Shown: positions 1 through 13,918, counted from the stretch's first letter. The stretch is 64,000 nucleotides of DNA from Hyaloscypha bicolor E (GCF_002865645.1 NW_020194685.1:310001-374000); one strand, 5' to 3'. The notes: generated by a model from the letters alone, not told the origin. Program-made: numbers and translations.

Positions 1-1829
1 AATAGGATTAGAACCTATCTTCTTTCCTAATATAATAAGTTTTAAAAGTAATTTTAATACTATTTATTAGAAGCTACTATATAATATCCTAAAAATATAT
101 TTGGACTAAGAAAAGCTTCTTAAGGTTCAGATACCTGATTTATATTATAAAAAGTTCCTTAAGAAATAGAGAATATTTATATTTTCCTAGAAAGTAGTTT
201 TTAGAACTAACCTTAAACTTATAATAGATATTTTTCTAAAGTTAACTCTACTATAAGTACTCTTAAGAACGAATCTTATAATATTTAGAAGGCTATAATA
301 AAGTAAAGCCTATTATTATATAAGATTTATTAGAAGTAATTTAAGGCCTATTTGGCTAATATATTCTAAGTATCTTAAATCCGTTAATAAGATACCTTTA
401 AGAAGTTCCGAGATCTTTATTAGAAGAATAGTAAAATAGTTACCGAGTTATATACTCGGATAATTAGTCTTAAAGTTAACTAGAACCTATATCCTAAAAG
501 GAACCGGATCTGAACTCTTAATATTACTTTATCTAATTATAAGACTTATTAGATACTTATATTTATTCTTTTAGGAAATAAGGTAATATCTATTTCCAAA
601 TAGCTTAAGAAAGCTCAGAAAGCAGAATATACTATTTATCCCAAATTAAGGAAAATAAAGGTAAAGGAGTCTAGTAAGAGTAATTCTGCTTCTAAGAACT
701 CTGACTTAGTAAATTCTGATTTATAAGGCTATTAAAAAAGGAAGAATAAGTTCCGAAAATTATATAAGAAATCCTTAGATAGTACTTTGGCTCTTTTAAG
801 GCCTTAATAAAATACTAGTTCTATTTTAGGTATGATTTATTAAACTTATAAATAAAAAGAATACTTTTTAAGAAATATAAAATATTTCAAATATACTAAA
901 TAGGCTTAGTAAAACTCTAATAAGGCCAAAACTATAAAAGAGTTAAGGTATTTATAAAAGCAGGTTAATACTATTACTATAAAAGAATATTCTAGAAAAG
1001 ACTTTCCTAAGAAATAGAGAAAAGAGAAAGCCAAATCTTAAATATTAATAATTTTAGCTATAATAAAAAAGGCATATTATTTTATATAACTATTTAAGTA
1101 AGATTAATATAGCCAGAAATAGGTACTTTAAAGATATATAGTAAATTCAGTAATATTAGATTAGACTATAATTTTCTTAATAATAATTAGGCTTAAAGCC
1201 AGGGTTTTATTACTTTAGCTAAATATAACTAAGAATTTATAACCTTTTATAGAAATAGATTTAAGGTCTATTAAGCCTATAATCTTAAGGTATTTATTAT
1301 AGATAATTATAGCAAAATGTATTCTTTTAAGCTCTGGTTTTATAAATATAAGAATATTAGCTCTTATAGCCTTGTCTTTAGTATAGAATTTTATAAAGTA
1401 ATTCTTATATAATATATAGATTATATTAAAAAGTAATAAGTATATATATTTATATAATCTAATAATATTAAGATCCTAATACTAAAAGAATTTAATAAGG
1501 AGCTTAACTAGTACCCTAAACTAGTACCTCAAGTCTTATTCTTAACTAAAGGCAAATATAACTATCCCAGATAATAGGCTTTATATATTTATAATAGTTA
1601 CTAGGTCTTTACTTTATTATATAGTTCTAGTAATATTAAATAGAAGTTTTTAATATAGCAAATTAATATTTTCCTAAAAGAGGCCTTAGAAATACCTATT
1701 TATTTCCGGAATAATAAATATAAAGACTTTTTAGAGGTTTTTAATTCTAATAAAGCTTTAGAACTTCCTAATTTTGGCAGTATTAAATACTTTATTAATA
1801 TAGATAGTATGGTCCCATATAGGCCTCTA

Positions 1830-2560
1830 TATAATCTATTAGAGATTTAATTAGAAGTATTATATCTATATTTATAGGATATACTTTATAAATATTAAAT
1901 AAGGCCTAGTAAAAGCCTAATAGGGATACTTATTCTTTTTATTCCTAAAAAGAATAGAGGGCTATATTTTTGTATTAATTATTATAGACTTAATTAAGTT
2001 ATAATTAAGAATTAGTATCTGCTTCCTTTTATTAATAAAACCCTTAACTGGCTCCGAAAAGCCAAGATCTTTATAAAGCTAGATCTTAAAAATATATATT
2101 ATTAGGTAAGAATTCATAAAAGATATAAGTAAAAAACGGCTTTTAGGACCTATTATAGCTATTTTGAATATCTTATAATATCTTTTGGGCTAGCTAATAT
2201 ACTAGCTATATTTTAAGTATATATTAATATTATACTTATAGGGCTTCTGAATTATTTCATAGTTATTTATTTATAAATAATATTCTTATTTATTTCCGAA
2301 ATAAAAGTAAATATTTATAATTATATTTATTAGATACTTATTAGGCAATATAAAAAATAACATATTTTATAAACATTAGTAAATACGAGTTTAATATTTA
2401 AAAAATCGAATTTTTAGGCTTTCTTATTAGAATAGGAAACTATTTACTACAAATTCCTAAATAGGTTAATAGTATTATAAATAGCTAAAACCAGAATATT
2501 CTATAATATATTAAAGTATTTCTTAGATTTACTAATTTCTATGCATAGGGTCTTATTGAC
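1830..2560 (+). pseudogene. Gypsy reverse transcriptase relic of element F
   Basis: Plus-strand translation gives the ordered landmarks of a Gypsy reverse transcriptase, interrupted by stop codons: a segment ending in two lysines and a charged turn before the YR-LN motif, the LP-I motif, the KLDL segment, the block around KTAFRT, and FG-AN. The position of the catalytic YLDD motif now reads YL followed by a stop and two isoleucines, as expected after RIP. It cannot make an active protein. Confidence 0.75.
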
Positions 2561-2702
2561 AAGTACTTCAGTATGTTATAAGCTGAATAGATTTCTTAAA
2601 AGAAATAGAAAACCGGAAATCCGGTCTCTTTATCATAAATAACATAAAGTAGCTAAACGTTTAGATTTTTTAAAAAAAGCTTTTATTAAATACCTATTTC
2701 TA

Positions 2703-3306
2703 NNNNNNNNNNNNNNNNNNNNNNNNNNNNNNNNNNNNNNNNNNNNNNNNNNNNNNNNNNNNNNNNNNNNNNNNNNNNNNNNNNNNNNNNNNNNNNNNNN
2801 NNNNNNNNNNNNNNNNNNNNNNNNNNNNNNNNNNNNNNNNNNNNNNNNNNNNNNNNNNNNNNNNNNNNNNNNNNNNNNNNNNNNNNNNNNNNNNNNNNNN
2901 NNNNNNNNNNNNNNNNNNNNNNNNNNNNNNNNNNNNNNNNNNNNNNNNNNNNNNNNNNNNNNNNNNNNNNNNNNNNNNNNNNNNNNNNNNNNNNNNNNNN
3001 NNNNNNNNNNNNNNNNNNNNNNNNNNNNNNNNNNNNNNNNNNNNNNNNNNNNNNNNNNNNNNNNNNNNNNNNNNNNNNNNNNNNNNNNNNNNNNNNNNNN
3101 NNNNNNNNNNNNNNNNNNNNNNNNNNNNNNNNNNNNNNNNNNNNNNNNNNNNNNNNNNNNNNNNNNNNNNNNNNNNNNNNNNNNNNNNNNNNNNNNNNNN
3201 NNNNNNNNNNNNNNNNNNNNNNNNNNNNNNNNNNNNNNNNNNNNNNNNNNNNNNNNNNNNNNNNNNNNNNNNNNNNNNNNNNNNNNNNNNNNNNNNNNNN
3301 NNNNNN
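2703..3306. other. Assembly gap (run of 604 N)
   Basis: The bases are unknown. The gap falls inside the pol gene of element F, and the sequence just after it (3,307 to about 3,740) differs in composition from both sides, so order and continuity across the gap are not secure. Confidence 0.99.
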
Positions 3307-3740
3307 GAATATATTAGAATCATTCGAAGCCTTTTAATTATCAGAATATTATATATTATATAGAATGATAAAATTTCATGATCAATTATTGATATTCTTA
3401 CTATATAATTTTAGCCCTAAAAAATGATCCAAGAATATATTATCATTTGGATATTATTTTAGATTTTCTAGAATAAAGTCCCAGAAAACTCCGATATTAT
3501 TTGATGATTTCGTTTTTATTTATCGTGTTATGAAAACAATGGAATTGAGAGATTCATTTCTATAATATAAAAATTATTTATTAATATTTATAGAGACAAA
3601 ATATAAGAAGATTATGATTCTAAAAGATTCCTTTGAGCTCTCAAAAGAAATAAGATATTCATAGGATAATAATCCCAGATAATATTATTTCTATATAAGA
3701 ATATATTTTCTTAATCTTTAGCTTCTCTAATAGAATTATT
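3307..3740. other. AT-rich segment without RIP signature, next to gap
   Basis: These roughly 430 bases are AT-rich but contain many TG and CA dinucleotides (for example around 3,500-3,560), which are almost missing from the surrounding transposon DNA. No coding frame or known family was recognised. The segment could be low-complexity native sequence, an organellar-like fragment, or a gap-edge assembly artefact. Confidence 0.5.
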
Positions 3741-3849
3741 TCTAATTGAGAAATAGTATTTACTAGCTAGTTCCAGTTTGCTTTCTATTTCTATTTAATA
3801 TATAAATAGTATTTAAGTATAGCTTATTATTCTTAGATAAATAATTAGA

Positions 3850-4620
3850 TAAAAAGATAAAACCAGGCCCTGAAATATTACCTAAGATATTATTATAATA
3901 CCTAAAAGAATAACTAGTTTAAGAAGTTATTTTTTATAGAATTTATATATAATAACTTAAAATATTAGATTTTATAAAATATATCTTTCTATATATATTA
4001 CGAATATTACTTTTAATTTCTATAGAATTCTAAAAACAGAATTATAGAAGAAGTACTAGCTATATATAGAAGACTAGAAATCCTTAAAATAAAGCGGAAA
4101 AAGCTTAAGAATTTATAGTATTATATATAAAATAACCGGGAAACCTATTATAATAGATACTAGTTAGCTAAATACTACTTTAAAAAAGCCTAGATAATAC
4201 TATTAATAAAGAATATTAAACTTAAGGCAGGGAAGCTTAAGCTAAAATTTATAGATCTATTTAAAATCCTTAAATATATTAGTAATTTAGTATATAAGTT
4301 AGAATTACTAAATATATATAATTATTTATATTTAACTTTTTATATTTCTTTTCTTAAAAAGTATATAGTAAAAAAAAATTAGAAGCTATATTTATATTTT
4401 TCTAGAAAACTTCCAGAATTAGTAAATAATAATAAAAAATAAGAATAGGAAATAAAAGCTATTATTAATTACTAATAAAATAATAGAAATAAGAAGTAAT
4501 AATATTTAATTAAATAAAAAGCCTGGGCTAAAGATTATAATACCTAATTATTTGCTTTTTCTAACTTTGAAAATTTCAAGGAATTTCTAAAATTATATAA
4601 CTAAAACTATAGCTTAGAAT
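3850..4620 (+). pseudogene. Integrase C-terminus and chromodomain relic of element F
   Basis: In plus-strand translation one can follow the end of a Gypsy integrase: a segment rich in Lys and Tyr, a KNI-LKAGKL block and a KF-GPF-like block, then the ladder leading to a YHVSLL-like end near 4,360. A chromodomain-like stretch follows at about 4,405-4,620, with an acidic start, YL-K-K-W and an N-E/N-F pattern at its end. Chromodomains at this place define chromoviruses, whose integrase tail binds modified histones. Stops throughout make it inactive. Confidence 0.65.
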
Positions 4621-4639
4621 CCGAAACTATTTTTTAATA

Positions 4640-6685
4640 ATTTTTTAAGATTAAAAAGAATTCTGGATTACTAAAAAAAAAAGGCTATTTAAAAGAAAAA
4701 AATAACCTAAATAGCTAAGAAAAAGCCTAGAATAGTAATAAAGATACTTTTTCTCTGGGTTTTTTTATTTATAAAGGTTTTCTAGAGTTTTATTAAGGCT
4801 TACGAGAATTATATTTAAATTATTAGAAAAAGGTTTAGGATTAAAAAAGATTTATTATAAGTAAACTAGCTATAAGTATTTTAAATAAATAAATTCTAAT
4901 TCTTATAAATTTCTAATTCCTAAAATAAAAATACCAAATACCGGTTCTATTTAGGATTTAGTAAAGAATTAGCTAATATTTTCCGGAATCTGCTTATCTC
5001 TTAATAAAATATAGTTATATTATAATAATATTAGTATTAAGAATATTAAGAGAAATAAATAAGGAACTTATAATAGCTATATATATTTTATAAAAGGCCT
5101 AAACTTCTAAAGTTAGATCTCGAATAGCTATAAGTATTATATTATTAGTACTTAAAGTACTAGTAATAGACTATTTAGTAATCTCGGTAATAAGCTTAGT
5201 AATAAGGTTAATACCTTAAAAATAAATATTATAATATTTCTTTAAGAAATTAGTAAGTACCTAAATATATTAGAAAAAATTTATTTTTAGAATACTAATT
5301 CAAATAATATTATTATCTGCCTTATTAAGATAAAAAGAAGAATTCCGAAGCTTATTAGTATTTTTCTAGTCTTTAAAAACCTAATTAATAGTATTATTCT
5401 TATTAGTATAATATTATTTGGGATATATTTCTAGAAATTTCTTAAAGATTATAATAATATCTTTTTAGAACTAGTAAGCCTCTAATAAATAATAAGAAAT
5501 CTGAAATTATATTAGCTTTAATAGATATTAAAGCTAAAGAACTTACTAATATATAAGACTTAGAACCCTTATTATAACGGTTATAATTCTTCTTGCCAGG
5601 TACTATAGTATATAAGATAAAGGAATTAATAAGTAAATACTTGAAATATTTTAAATATCTACTAGTAATAGAAAAGGAGGCTATAAGATTACCTTTATAC
5701 TTATTATTATATAAATAAATAATAAAGCTAGAAGAAGATATTATAGAATTAATTAAAAATAATTAAAGAAGACTTAAAAAAGGGCAGAAAAAGAGGCTAG
5801 AAAATAATAATAGGAAAAGTTATTATATATATAATTATTAGAAAGGAAAAGAATATATAATAATACGAAAAGGTTCTTTTATAGAAGTAGAGAACTATAT
5901 AGATTAACTATTAGTTTTCGTACTAGTTCTAATTAGAAATTAGTATAACTAATTAATATATATTCCCAGAAGCCTGTAAATAATCTCTAGGATCTCAGAA
6001 ATATTTATATAGATTTCTTATATAAATATTTATTAAATTCTTTCTATATAGCTATTTAGATTATTCTAATACGAGATCTAATAGGTAGTATTAATTCCGT
6101 AGAGTAGTATCTTAGTACTTTGGATTAAGCTAATCAGAATACTTAGATCTTAAATGAAATTGCAATTACCGGCTAGCCCCTATATCTGAGATATAATTAT
6201 CTTTCCTTCTTGCTTACTTAGTCCTAATCTAATTAGATAATTTTTATATCTATTACCTAGATTATATTAGTAAACCTATTTCCTAAAATACTAGAAGTTT
6301 ACCTTAATTAAATATATAATTAATTAAATATTTTACTAGAATAGATTAGTAGATCTTAGGAACAAGATCCTAGGAAAGAGGTATAGTTATAATATATATA
6401 GGGTTATATATAACTTAAGGGCATATAATGAACCTCGGATATTACGGGTATTAATTAGGGAAATCAAAGGCCCTTTAATATTATAACTAACTACTATTTA
6501 TATTATAAGTATTAGGCTTATAAATTACTAATTATATATATATTATCGGGGTCTCCTATTTAGAGGGGGCTTCCCTGGATCTTATAAGAGGAATAGAGAT
6601 TAGTTCTATACTAAATTTAATACTATAGTTTCATAACTTACTAATTTATTCTATTATTTTATTACCTACTAATAAATACCTTATA
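4640..6685. other. Unassigned RIP-degraded DNA, probably 3' part of element F
   Basis: I found no recognisable domain here. Patches near 6,420-6,600 keep more G and C, including a short G-rich run that could be part of the 3' LTR of element F. Since the other LTR is outside the window, neither the LTR start nor its identity can be confirmed. Confidence 0.4.
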
Positions 6686-7567
6686 CTTATATTTTATTCC
6701 CGATTTTAAAATTAATTAAATAATAGTATTTATTAGCTTATATTATATATTATTCTTATATTTATTTTATATAACCTTAAATAAATTACTATAATTTATA
6801 TAATTAATTTATTAATACTTTAGCTTTATTTCTATTTAATTTCTTTTTAAATAAACTAGCTTTAATAAAAGAATTCTAATTTAAAGAAATATAAGGCTTA
6901 TAGCTCTTTTTAATTATAAATAGAAACTAGTTAATAGTTTTATATTAAAGAAAGGCTTATTAATAATTAATTATTCTAGTAATAATTAATATATAAATAT
7001 AATTTCTAATTAAATTACTAATTACTAATTTTTATTTATTTATTTAAAGGTAATTAGCTATTAAAAACTTGAGTTTAATACTAATTCTTATATAGAATTT
7101 ATTTCAAAAATCGGATATAAATTAGAATTCCCGATCTAATATAATTATTTCTGAAATATTTATTTAATATATTATATAAAATAAAATAAAAATAAAAATA
7201 TTAGTTATTTAATTATAATTATATTTTATACGGGAATTATAATTAGATATTTAAATAAGTAATTTATAAATATAATAATTATATTATAACCCGATTTGCT
7301 TTTTAAATAGCTTTTGGAATCTATAATAATATATTATTAAAAGTAATTAAAAACTAGAAAGAAATAAAATAAATTAGATTTCTTATTTTTTAAAATATAT
7401 AATCTTTTATAAATATAATAATTACTATAATATTAATTAATATTCTTATATATAAATAGCTAATAATATTACTTTTTAAATAATTAATAAAGCTTTATAT
7501 ATTTTATAAATTAAAGTAATTTATAAAAATAATCCGAAAGTTATTTTATTCTTTATAATATAAAGTC
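6686..7567 (-). mobile_element. Gypsy element E' (reverse), piece 1
   Basis: The reverse complement of this stretch aligns by eye with element E at about 42,090-42,975, for example around the shared CG-containing island at 6,700 and the segment at 7,520-7,560. It is therefore a piece of an inverted E-family copy. It stops at 7,567, where element D is inserted; its last five bases AAGTC are the target duplication of D. To the left it is replaced by element F. Confidence 0.7.
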
Positions 7568-7816
7568 TATAATAAGTTAAGACTTAATTTATATATTTGG
7601 CTAAAAGCCTTTAATAAATTATATAATAAAGGCCGGGGCCTTTATTATATAATATATCTTCTTGAATTAATAAAATAATTATATATTATTTAAAGAGCTT
7701 AAATATTTTAGGGAATATAGTTCTATTTCTTTCTGTTTTTCTCTTTTTTTTTTAGAGAATTTTATTTAGTTAATTAAACTACTAATTTTTTATATATAAA
7801 AGCCTGGCCTATAATA
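7568..7816 (+). repeat. 5' LTR of element D
   Basis: A 249-bp direct repeat partner of 12,937-13,156. It carries the TATAATA...TATAATA ends and a T-rich tract near 7,740-7,755 shared with the 3' copy. Confidence 0.85.
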
Positions 7817-8644
7817 TTAGAAATTATATATAGAAACTGGAATATTAACTTAACTAGTTAATACCAGGAATTATTTGGGTTTTCCTAAGTCTAGTATAAG
7901 AAAAGAAAACTATTAGATTTCTCTATTATATAAAGATTTAAAAATAAAACTTCTAGTAATTAATTAAATAAATAAATAGTTATATAAAGCTAAAATAGTA
8001 AATAAAGCCTTCTAATAGCTATAAAAAGCCTTTATAATATAGTTCTAATAACTATTAAAGCTAATAGTATAATAAGTAAACTTAATAATAAACCTGGCTA
8101 TATAAATTAAATTAATTAATAAATACATAATAATTTCTAATTTTTTATAAATATAAATATTTTCTTTATTTTATATATTTCTTTAATTTCCTTTTATAAG
8201 ATAATTTAAAGCCTATTTCTCGAATCCTAATAAGTTTAATAGAAATAACTTAATTCTATATTTCTAATTTAAAGAACTCTTATAAATAAAGCTAAAAATT
8301 AATAAAAAGGTAATTAGTAAAAAAAAAGAGGAAGTTTAATACGAGTTCAAATACTTATTTAAATAAATAATAAGCCAAATATATTTATAACTAGAATATA
8401 TTTAGAAAAAAGAGAAGTTTATAATTAAAGAACTATTTAAATAAATGAAACCCAGCCTTTTATAACTTATAAAAGTAATAGAAGGCCCTAGAGAAAGCAA
8501 ATCGATTTTAATAAAAACTAATCTCTTTAGGCGAATTTTTAAGTAATTTTAATTATTTAATTCTAGAAATAAAGAGATAGAAATACTAAATTAAAATAAA
8601 AAAAACCGTATTTTAAAACTATTATTATAATTAAGCTTATAGAA

Positions 8645-8790
8645 AAAATAATAGAAATAAATAATAATAGAAATAAATAATAATAGAAATAAATAATAAT
8701 AGAAATAAATAATAATAGAAATAAATAATAATAGAAATAATAATAATAGAAATAAAAAATAATAGAAATTAGAAAATAATAGAAATTAAA
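8645..8790. repeat. 16-bp minisatellite in the gag region of element D
   Basis: Five to six nearly perfect head-to-tail copies of a 16-base unit (AATAATAGAAATAAAT) are followed by shorter, decayed copies. It lies in the 5' coding part of element D. Because every unit is already RIP-like in composition, the expansion probably came after mutation. Confidence 0.9.
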
Positions 8791-9949
8791 AAAAGAATTA
8801 TATAAGAAATATTATTTCTAGTTATAAATAATTAATAACTAGCTAGCTAAAATCAAGAATATAAAAGCCTATTATTTAAACTAGTTAAATAAAAGACTTA
8901 AAAGCTCTTTTTTACTTAGAGTTATTTTATTTATTTAATTAATAAAATAAAGGTTTATTATAAATAATATAAAATAATAGTTAAATAGTACTTTTAATTA
9001 GATTTTCTGAAATAGAATTAATTAATTTAAAAAAAAAGACTTTACTTTTAGTATAATTAAAATAACTATTTTATATATAATTATTAAATAAAGCTATATT
9101 CGAGTTTCTTTTCCCAGGCTAATAAATAATAAAAAAGAAATAAAGAAGAAATAGCTAAAAATAAAAATAAAAAGTATAAAGATATTAAAAATAGTTTTAA
9201 AAAAAATAAAAGTAATTCGGGAAAAAAAATATTAATACCTTAAATAAGAATAGAAATAAAAATAAAAAGAACTTGAGTTTATCTAATTCAAAAAAAGACT
9301 AGCTTCTAATAAAAGTTACTATTAAAAGTATATTGAAATAAAATTAGATTAGTAAACTTAAAAGCAATTTCGGAAGAATATAATTAGATTTTTTTTATAT
9401 ATTAGTAATAATTAGTAAAGAATATTTTATATAAACTCTTATTAATATTAAATATATATTATATGAAATAATTAATTCTTGCTTTATTAGTTAATATAAT
9501 CTCTAATATATATTAATTATTCCTAAATAAATAAAGGTTTTTAATAAAATAATACTAGATATAATTAGAAAAATAATAGCTAGTATAAATCTCGTATCTT
9601 TTTTTATATAATTTCCAAAATCTTTAGCTTAGATATAATTTTGAATATATAATAGCTTTATTTATAAAATATATAAAACTATAATTCGAGATTAAAATTA
9701 TTTATTTTATTATTAGAAACTTTAATATAAAATAAAATAAGCAAATTACTAATTCTTAAACTATAAATAATAGATTATATATAGGTTTTAATAGCTTTAT
9801 TCTTTTATTTAATAAAGAGAAATAAGAAAAGAAATATAAAGGTCTTTTTTTTTTAGCTAGACTAATAAATATTTAAAAAGTCCTAATTTAAAAAAATAGA
9901 ACTAATTCTTTTATAAAGCTCCCGAAATAATATAAGAGCTTTTAAAAGG

Positions 9950-11560
9950 TATTTTACCTAATTAAGGCAAAGAAATTACTATTTATTTGAGGCTAAAGAA
10001 TTAATTACTAAATTAGACTAAAAAAAGTTAATAGAAAAAAACCTATTATATTATAGGGCCTATTATATAATATATCTCGAAATAAGCTTTTAGTATTATA
10101 GAAAATACCTATAAAACTACTAAATAAAAGATTTATTTAAATAAACTATTCTTTTATTATTACTTCTATTCTTTTTATATAGATTATCTAAGCTTAAATA
10201 AGCTTATAAAAAGGAACTAGTATCTGTTTCTATTAATTTATAAGATTCTTTAAAATATCGGGAAAGTGAAATAGTTTATAAAGCTTAATATTATAATAGG
10301 TTTTTATAAAATTTATATTATTAAAGAAAATAAATAGAAAATAGCCTTTTATATAAAATATAAATTTTATAAATAATTAATAACTTTTTTTAGTTTAGTA
10401 AATACCCTGAATGTAATTTAGAAATATATTAATTAAACTTTTAGGGATTTTCTAAATAAGTTCTATTTTACTTATATAAATAATATTCTAGTTTATTTAT
10501 TAGAATTAAGAAAAAGATATTATAAGAATATATAAAAGATTTTCTAATAATTTCAAAAAACAGATTTATAACTCGATATTAATAAATACGAATTTGAAAT
10601 TAAATTAATAAAATATTTAGGGTTTATTATAAAGACCAAAAAGAATATTTATATAAATCTAATAAAAATTAAAGCTATTCTAAATTAGGAAGCCTTAAAA
10701 TTAGTAAAAGATATATAAAGTTTTCTAGAATTTATTAATTTCTATTAATATATTTTATTCCGGAATTCTTAGAAATTATTGAATTATTATCTAATTTTAT
10801 ATATAAAAACTAAATATTCTTATAAATAAATAAAATAGAAGCTATTTTCTAAAAGCTTAAAAAGATATTTATTTTAGCTCTAATATTAATATAGTTTAAT
10901 TATAATCGAGAAATAATTCTTAAAATAAATTTCTTTAAATAAAATATAAATAGTATTTTTATATAAATTAATAAAAAAAAATTCTATAATTCTATAAAAT
11001 ATAATTACAAGATCTATAATAAAGAAATAAAATATAGAACTAAGAAATATTTATTAGTTTAAAATCCAAATAAATTATAAAAACCTAAAATACTTTATAA
11101 TAGTATAAAAACTTATTAAATAATAAATAAAATAGTTTCTAATTCTCTTATAATACAATTTCAAGATTTTATATATTTTAGGAAAAGATAATAAATAAAT
11201 AAATATATTTTTAAAGTAAGAATAAAACTTTTCTAGTAAAAAAAGAAATAATTATTAATAACCTAAAATATTATAATTATTAAAGCTAGAGATCCTTAGT
11301 AACTTCTCTAAAAACTTAATTCTTATAATACTAGTATAAATAAGAAAATAGATTAAAAAGAAGTTTATTCGGTTTTCTAAGCCTAGTTTAAAAAATTAAA
11401 ACAAAGAAAAAAATACTTAGCCGGGAATCTAATAGAATATAGAGGTCTAACTTATAAATACAAATTAGTAAAAGAATAGAAAAAGCGAAATAGAACCTTT
11501 TTTAGAATAAAAAGATATTCCTAAACCGGATTCAAGAAGTAAAAAATAAAATAAAAGCTA
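9950..11560 (+). pseudogene. Gypsy RT and RNase H relic of element D
   Basis: Plus-strand translation shows the reverse transcriptase order: a YRLN-like block, an LDII-GF block (about 10,290), a segment equivalent to the FGLAN motif now reading F-LVN (about 10,400), YI-NILVY at the position of the YLDD motif, and a KYLGFII block (near 10,610). The thumb motif SFL-F-NFY is near 10,720. RNase H remnants, including a YEIYDKE-like block, follow at about 10,980-11,040. RIP-type stops break it throughout. Confidence 0.75.
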
Positions 11561-12936
11561 GAAAAATATTTAAAATATATTTAGATTATAATTAAAATAA
11601 TAATAATAAAAAAATATTTCTAACTAATTTAAAAATTAAAATATTAATAAAGAAATACTTATTATTTTAATTAAAATAATTTCTTTTCTAGAAATAATAA
11701 AACAATTCCTAATTTAAAGAAGCTTTATATAAAACTAATTTAATAGATTTATAGCTTGATTTAATATAAGTATTCTAAATAAGATATTATAAATACTTTT
11801 CTTATATAATAATTCTTTTAGCTAAATATATTAAAATAAATATACTAATTTATATAAAACTATAATATTTATAGAAAAAATAAAATATAAAGAAATTATT
11901 ATTAGAAATTTCTAAAGCCTTTTTTTATTTCGAATTAAATCTAATAAAAGATTTTAATTAACTTTATAATAGAACTTCTATTAAATAAAGAATATACTAA
12001 TATAATAGTTATTATAAATTATTTAAAATAGAGAATAATACTTAAAGCTATAATAAATATTATAATAAGAATAGCAATAAAGTAATTCATAAGAATCTAT
12101 TATTATTAATATAAGCTTTCGAAAATAATAGTTTCTAATTAAAGAAAATAGTTTATAAAAAGAATAAATTAAATAATTGAAATGTTTTTCTATATTTTAT
12201 AAACTATAATTAAATAAACTAAATAACTTTCTTATTATATATTAAATTAATAATTAATAACCGAAATACCTTATTTATAAAAATTATATTAAGCTAATAT
12301 AATATTAGAATAAAGTTAATAAAAAAACTAGAAATTATTATTTATTTAAATAGTAAATAATATTTTATATCGGCTTTATAATATATAAGAATATATATAT
12401 ACTATAATAGTAATAGTCTAATAATTCTAAAAAGAAATAATAAACTAGAAAAGAAACTAGATTTCGGAAATTAAAATTAGAAATATAGTCTAGTTTTATT
12501 TTTAAAATATTTAAATAAATAGGCTAATTAAGAAACTTAATATAAAGTATATTAAATATATAATAATTAAACTAATAAAAAGCTATAGTTTTTAGCTTAA
12601 TATTTCTTTAAAAATATATAATATATTTTATAATAAGCTTTTTTAGCTAGTTATAATAGATTTATTATTAAGCTAATTCCAAGATAATTTATAACTATAA
12701 CTATAACTTATAAATAATAAAAACAAATATAAAATTAAACGAATTCTTAATAAAAAATATATAAGATATAATTAGAAGCTTTTAAAAAAGCTATTTATAA
12801 AATAAAAGAATTATATATATTTTATATAAGAATTATATTTTATATTTAAAAAAAAAAATAGTATTAGAAGTTTAAAAAGAAATTATTTAATAGAAAGAAA
12901 TTTTATTTATATATTTATAAATAAGAAAAAAAGTAA

Positions 12937-13156
12937 TATAATAAATTAAAATCTAATTTATATATTTAGCTAGAAGTCTTTATTATATAACGCGCTTTTT
13001 TAAATTAATAAAATAATTATATATTATTTAAAAAACTTAAATATTTTAAAGAATATAATTTTTTCTTCTGTTTTTTTCTTTTTTTTTAAAAAAAAAGAAT
13101 CCTATTTAATTAATTAAACTACTAATTTTCTTTATATAAAGGCTTGGCCTATAATA
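12937..13156 (+). repeat. 3' LTR of element D
   Basis: A 220-bp copy of the 5' LTR, shorter by a few internal deletions in the region of 12,980-13,000. It ends at the same TATAATA terminus and is followed by the AAGTC duplication. Confidence 0.85.
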
Positions 13157-13918
13157 AAGTCTTTTATAATATTTAGATATTATTTTTAGTTTAAGCTATT
13201 ATATATAGCTTTTCTAGATCTAATAATATATAATTATTCTATAAGATTTTATTTATAAATTATAAGTTACTATATTTAATAAAAGCTTCTAATAATACTT
13301 TTATAAATATAATTATAATAAAGGTTATTAATAAAGCTTTTAAGAAAGTATTTTTCTTTAAAAGAATTATATTTCTAATAGAAATATATATTTAGTTTCT
13401 AGAACCGAATTCCGAATTAAATAAATTAATTTTATAAAGTATTATTATAAGCTATAAATTATAAATAATTACCGAATTGATTTTATTTATAGAAAAAAAT
13501 ACTCGAATTTATAGCTTTTTCTTAATTTAGTTCTAAATATTTATTTTAATTATTTTTATAATAAAGTATTTATTTATTTATTTAATTTTCTAAAATAATA
13601 TATAAACTTAAAATAATAATAAAATAAAAGCTTAGCCTTTTAGCTTATTAGAAAAAGAACTTTTTAATAATTACAAAATATTTTAAAATATAATAATTAA
13701 AATAGACTTTAAAGAAAATATTTTAAAAACTCTTTAGTTTAGCTTTTTATTTCTTTAATCTTTATATTATAATAAATATTTCTTTATTATATATATTATA
13801 ATTAAGTTTTATTAGAAATATAGTTTTAAAAAAATAAACTATAAAATACTAAAAGTTTATTTCTGAATTTTATTAAAAAAAATAAACTAGTAATTATTTC
13901 TTTAAATATATTTATTTC
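13157..13918 (-). mobile_element. Gypsy element E' (reverse), piece 2
   Basis: The reverse complement aligns with element E from about 42,085 down to 41,316. It continues piece 1 beyond the D insertion and is cut at 13,918 by the 5' LTR of Copia A. The matching part of E holds RNase H to integrase sequence. Confidence 0.8.

Larger units (their letters stand above)
1..6685 (+). mobile_element. Ty3/Gypsy chromovirus F, RIP-degraded, 5' end outside window
   Basis: This is the remnant of an LTR retrotransposon of the chromodomain Gypsy group, read on the plus strand. Fragments of reverse transcriptase (about 1,830-2,560), the integrase C-terminus (about 3,850-4,400) and a chromodomain (about 4,405-4,620) appear in the expected order. 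All frames are broken by TAA/TAG, the usual products of CAA, CAG and TGG codons after RIP. The gag region lies in roughly the first 1.3 kb and the 5' LTR is outside the window. A run of N (2,703-3,306) removes RNase H and most of the integrase. The 3' limit near 6,685 is set where sequence homologous to element E begins, so F was probably inserted into E'. No target duplication could be checked. Confidence 0.75.
7568..13156 (+). mobile_element. Ty3/Gypsy element D, complete but RIP-degraded
   Basis: This 5,589-bp LTR retrotransposon has a 5' LTR at 7,568-7,816 and a 3' LTR at 12,937-13,156. Both LTRs share the TATAATAA start and the CCTATAATA end, the RIP-converted forms of TG...CA ends. A perfect 5-bp target duplication AAGTC lies at 7,563-7,567 and 13,157-13,161. 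An A-rich purine tract precedes the 3' LTR. The pol relic is read on the plus strand. D is inserted in the inverted element E', whose sequence continues on both sides. Confidence 0.88.

Noticed and set aside
2700..3323. 207-codon open frame on the minus strand
   Set aside because: It is almost entirely the run of N and has no real sequence.
8645..8790. Regular repeats as a CRISPR array
   Set aside because: It is a head-to-tail minisatellite without unique spacers, inside a eukaryotic retrotransposon.
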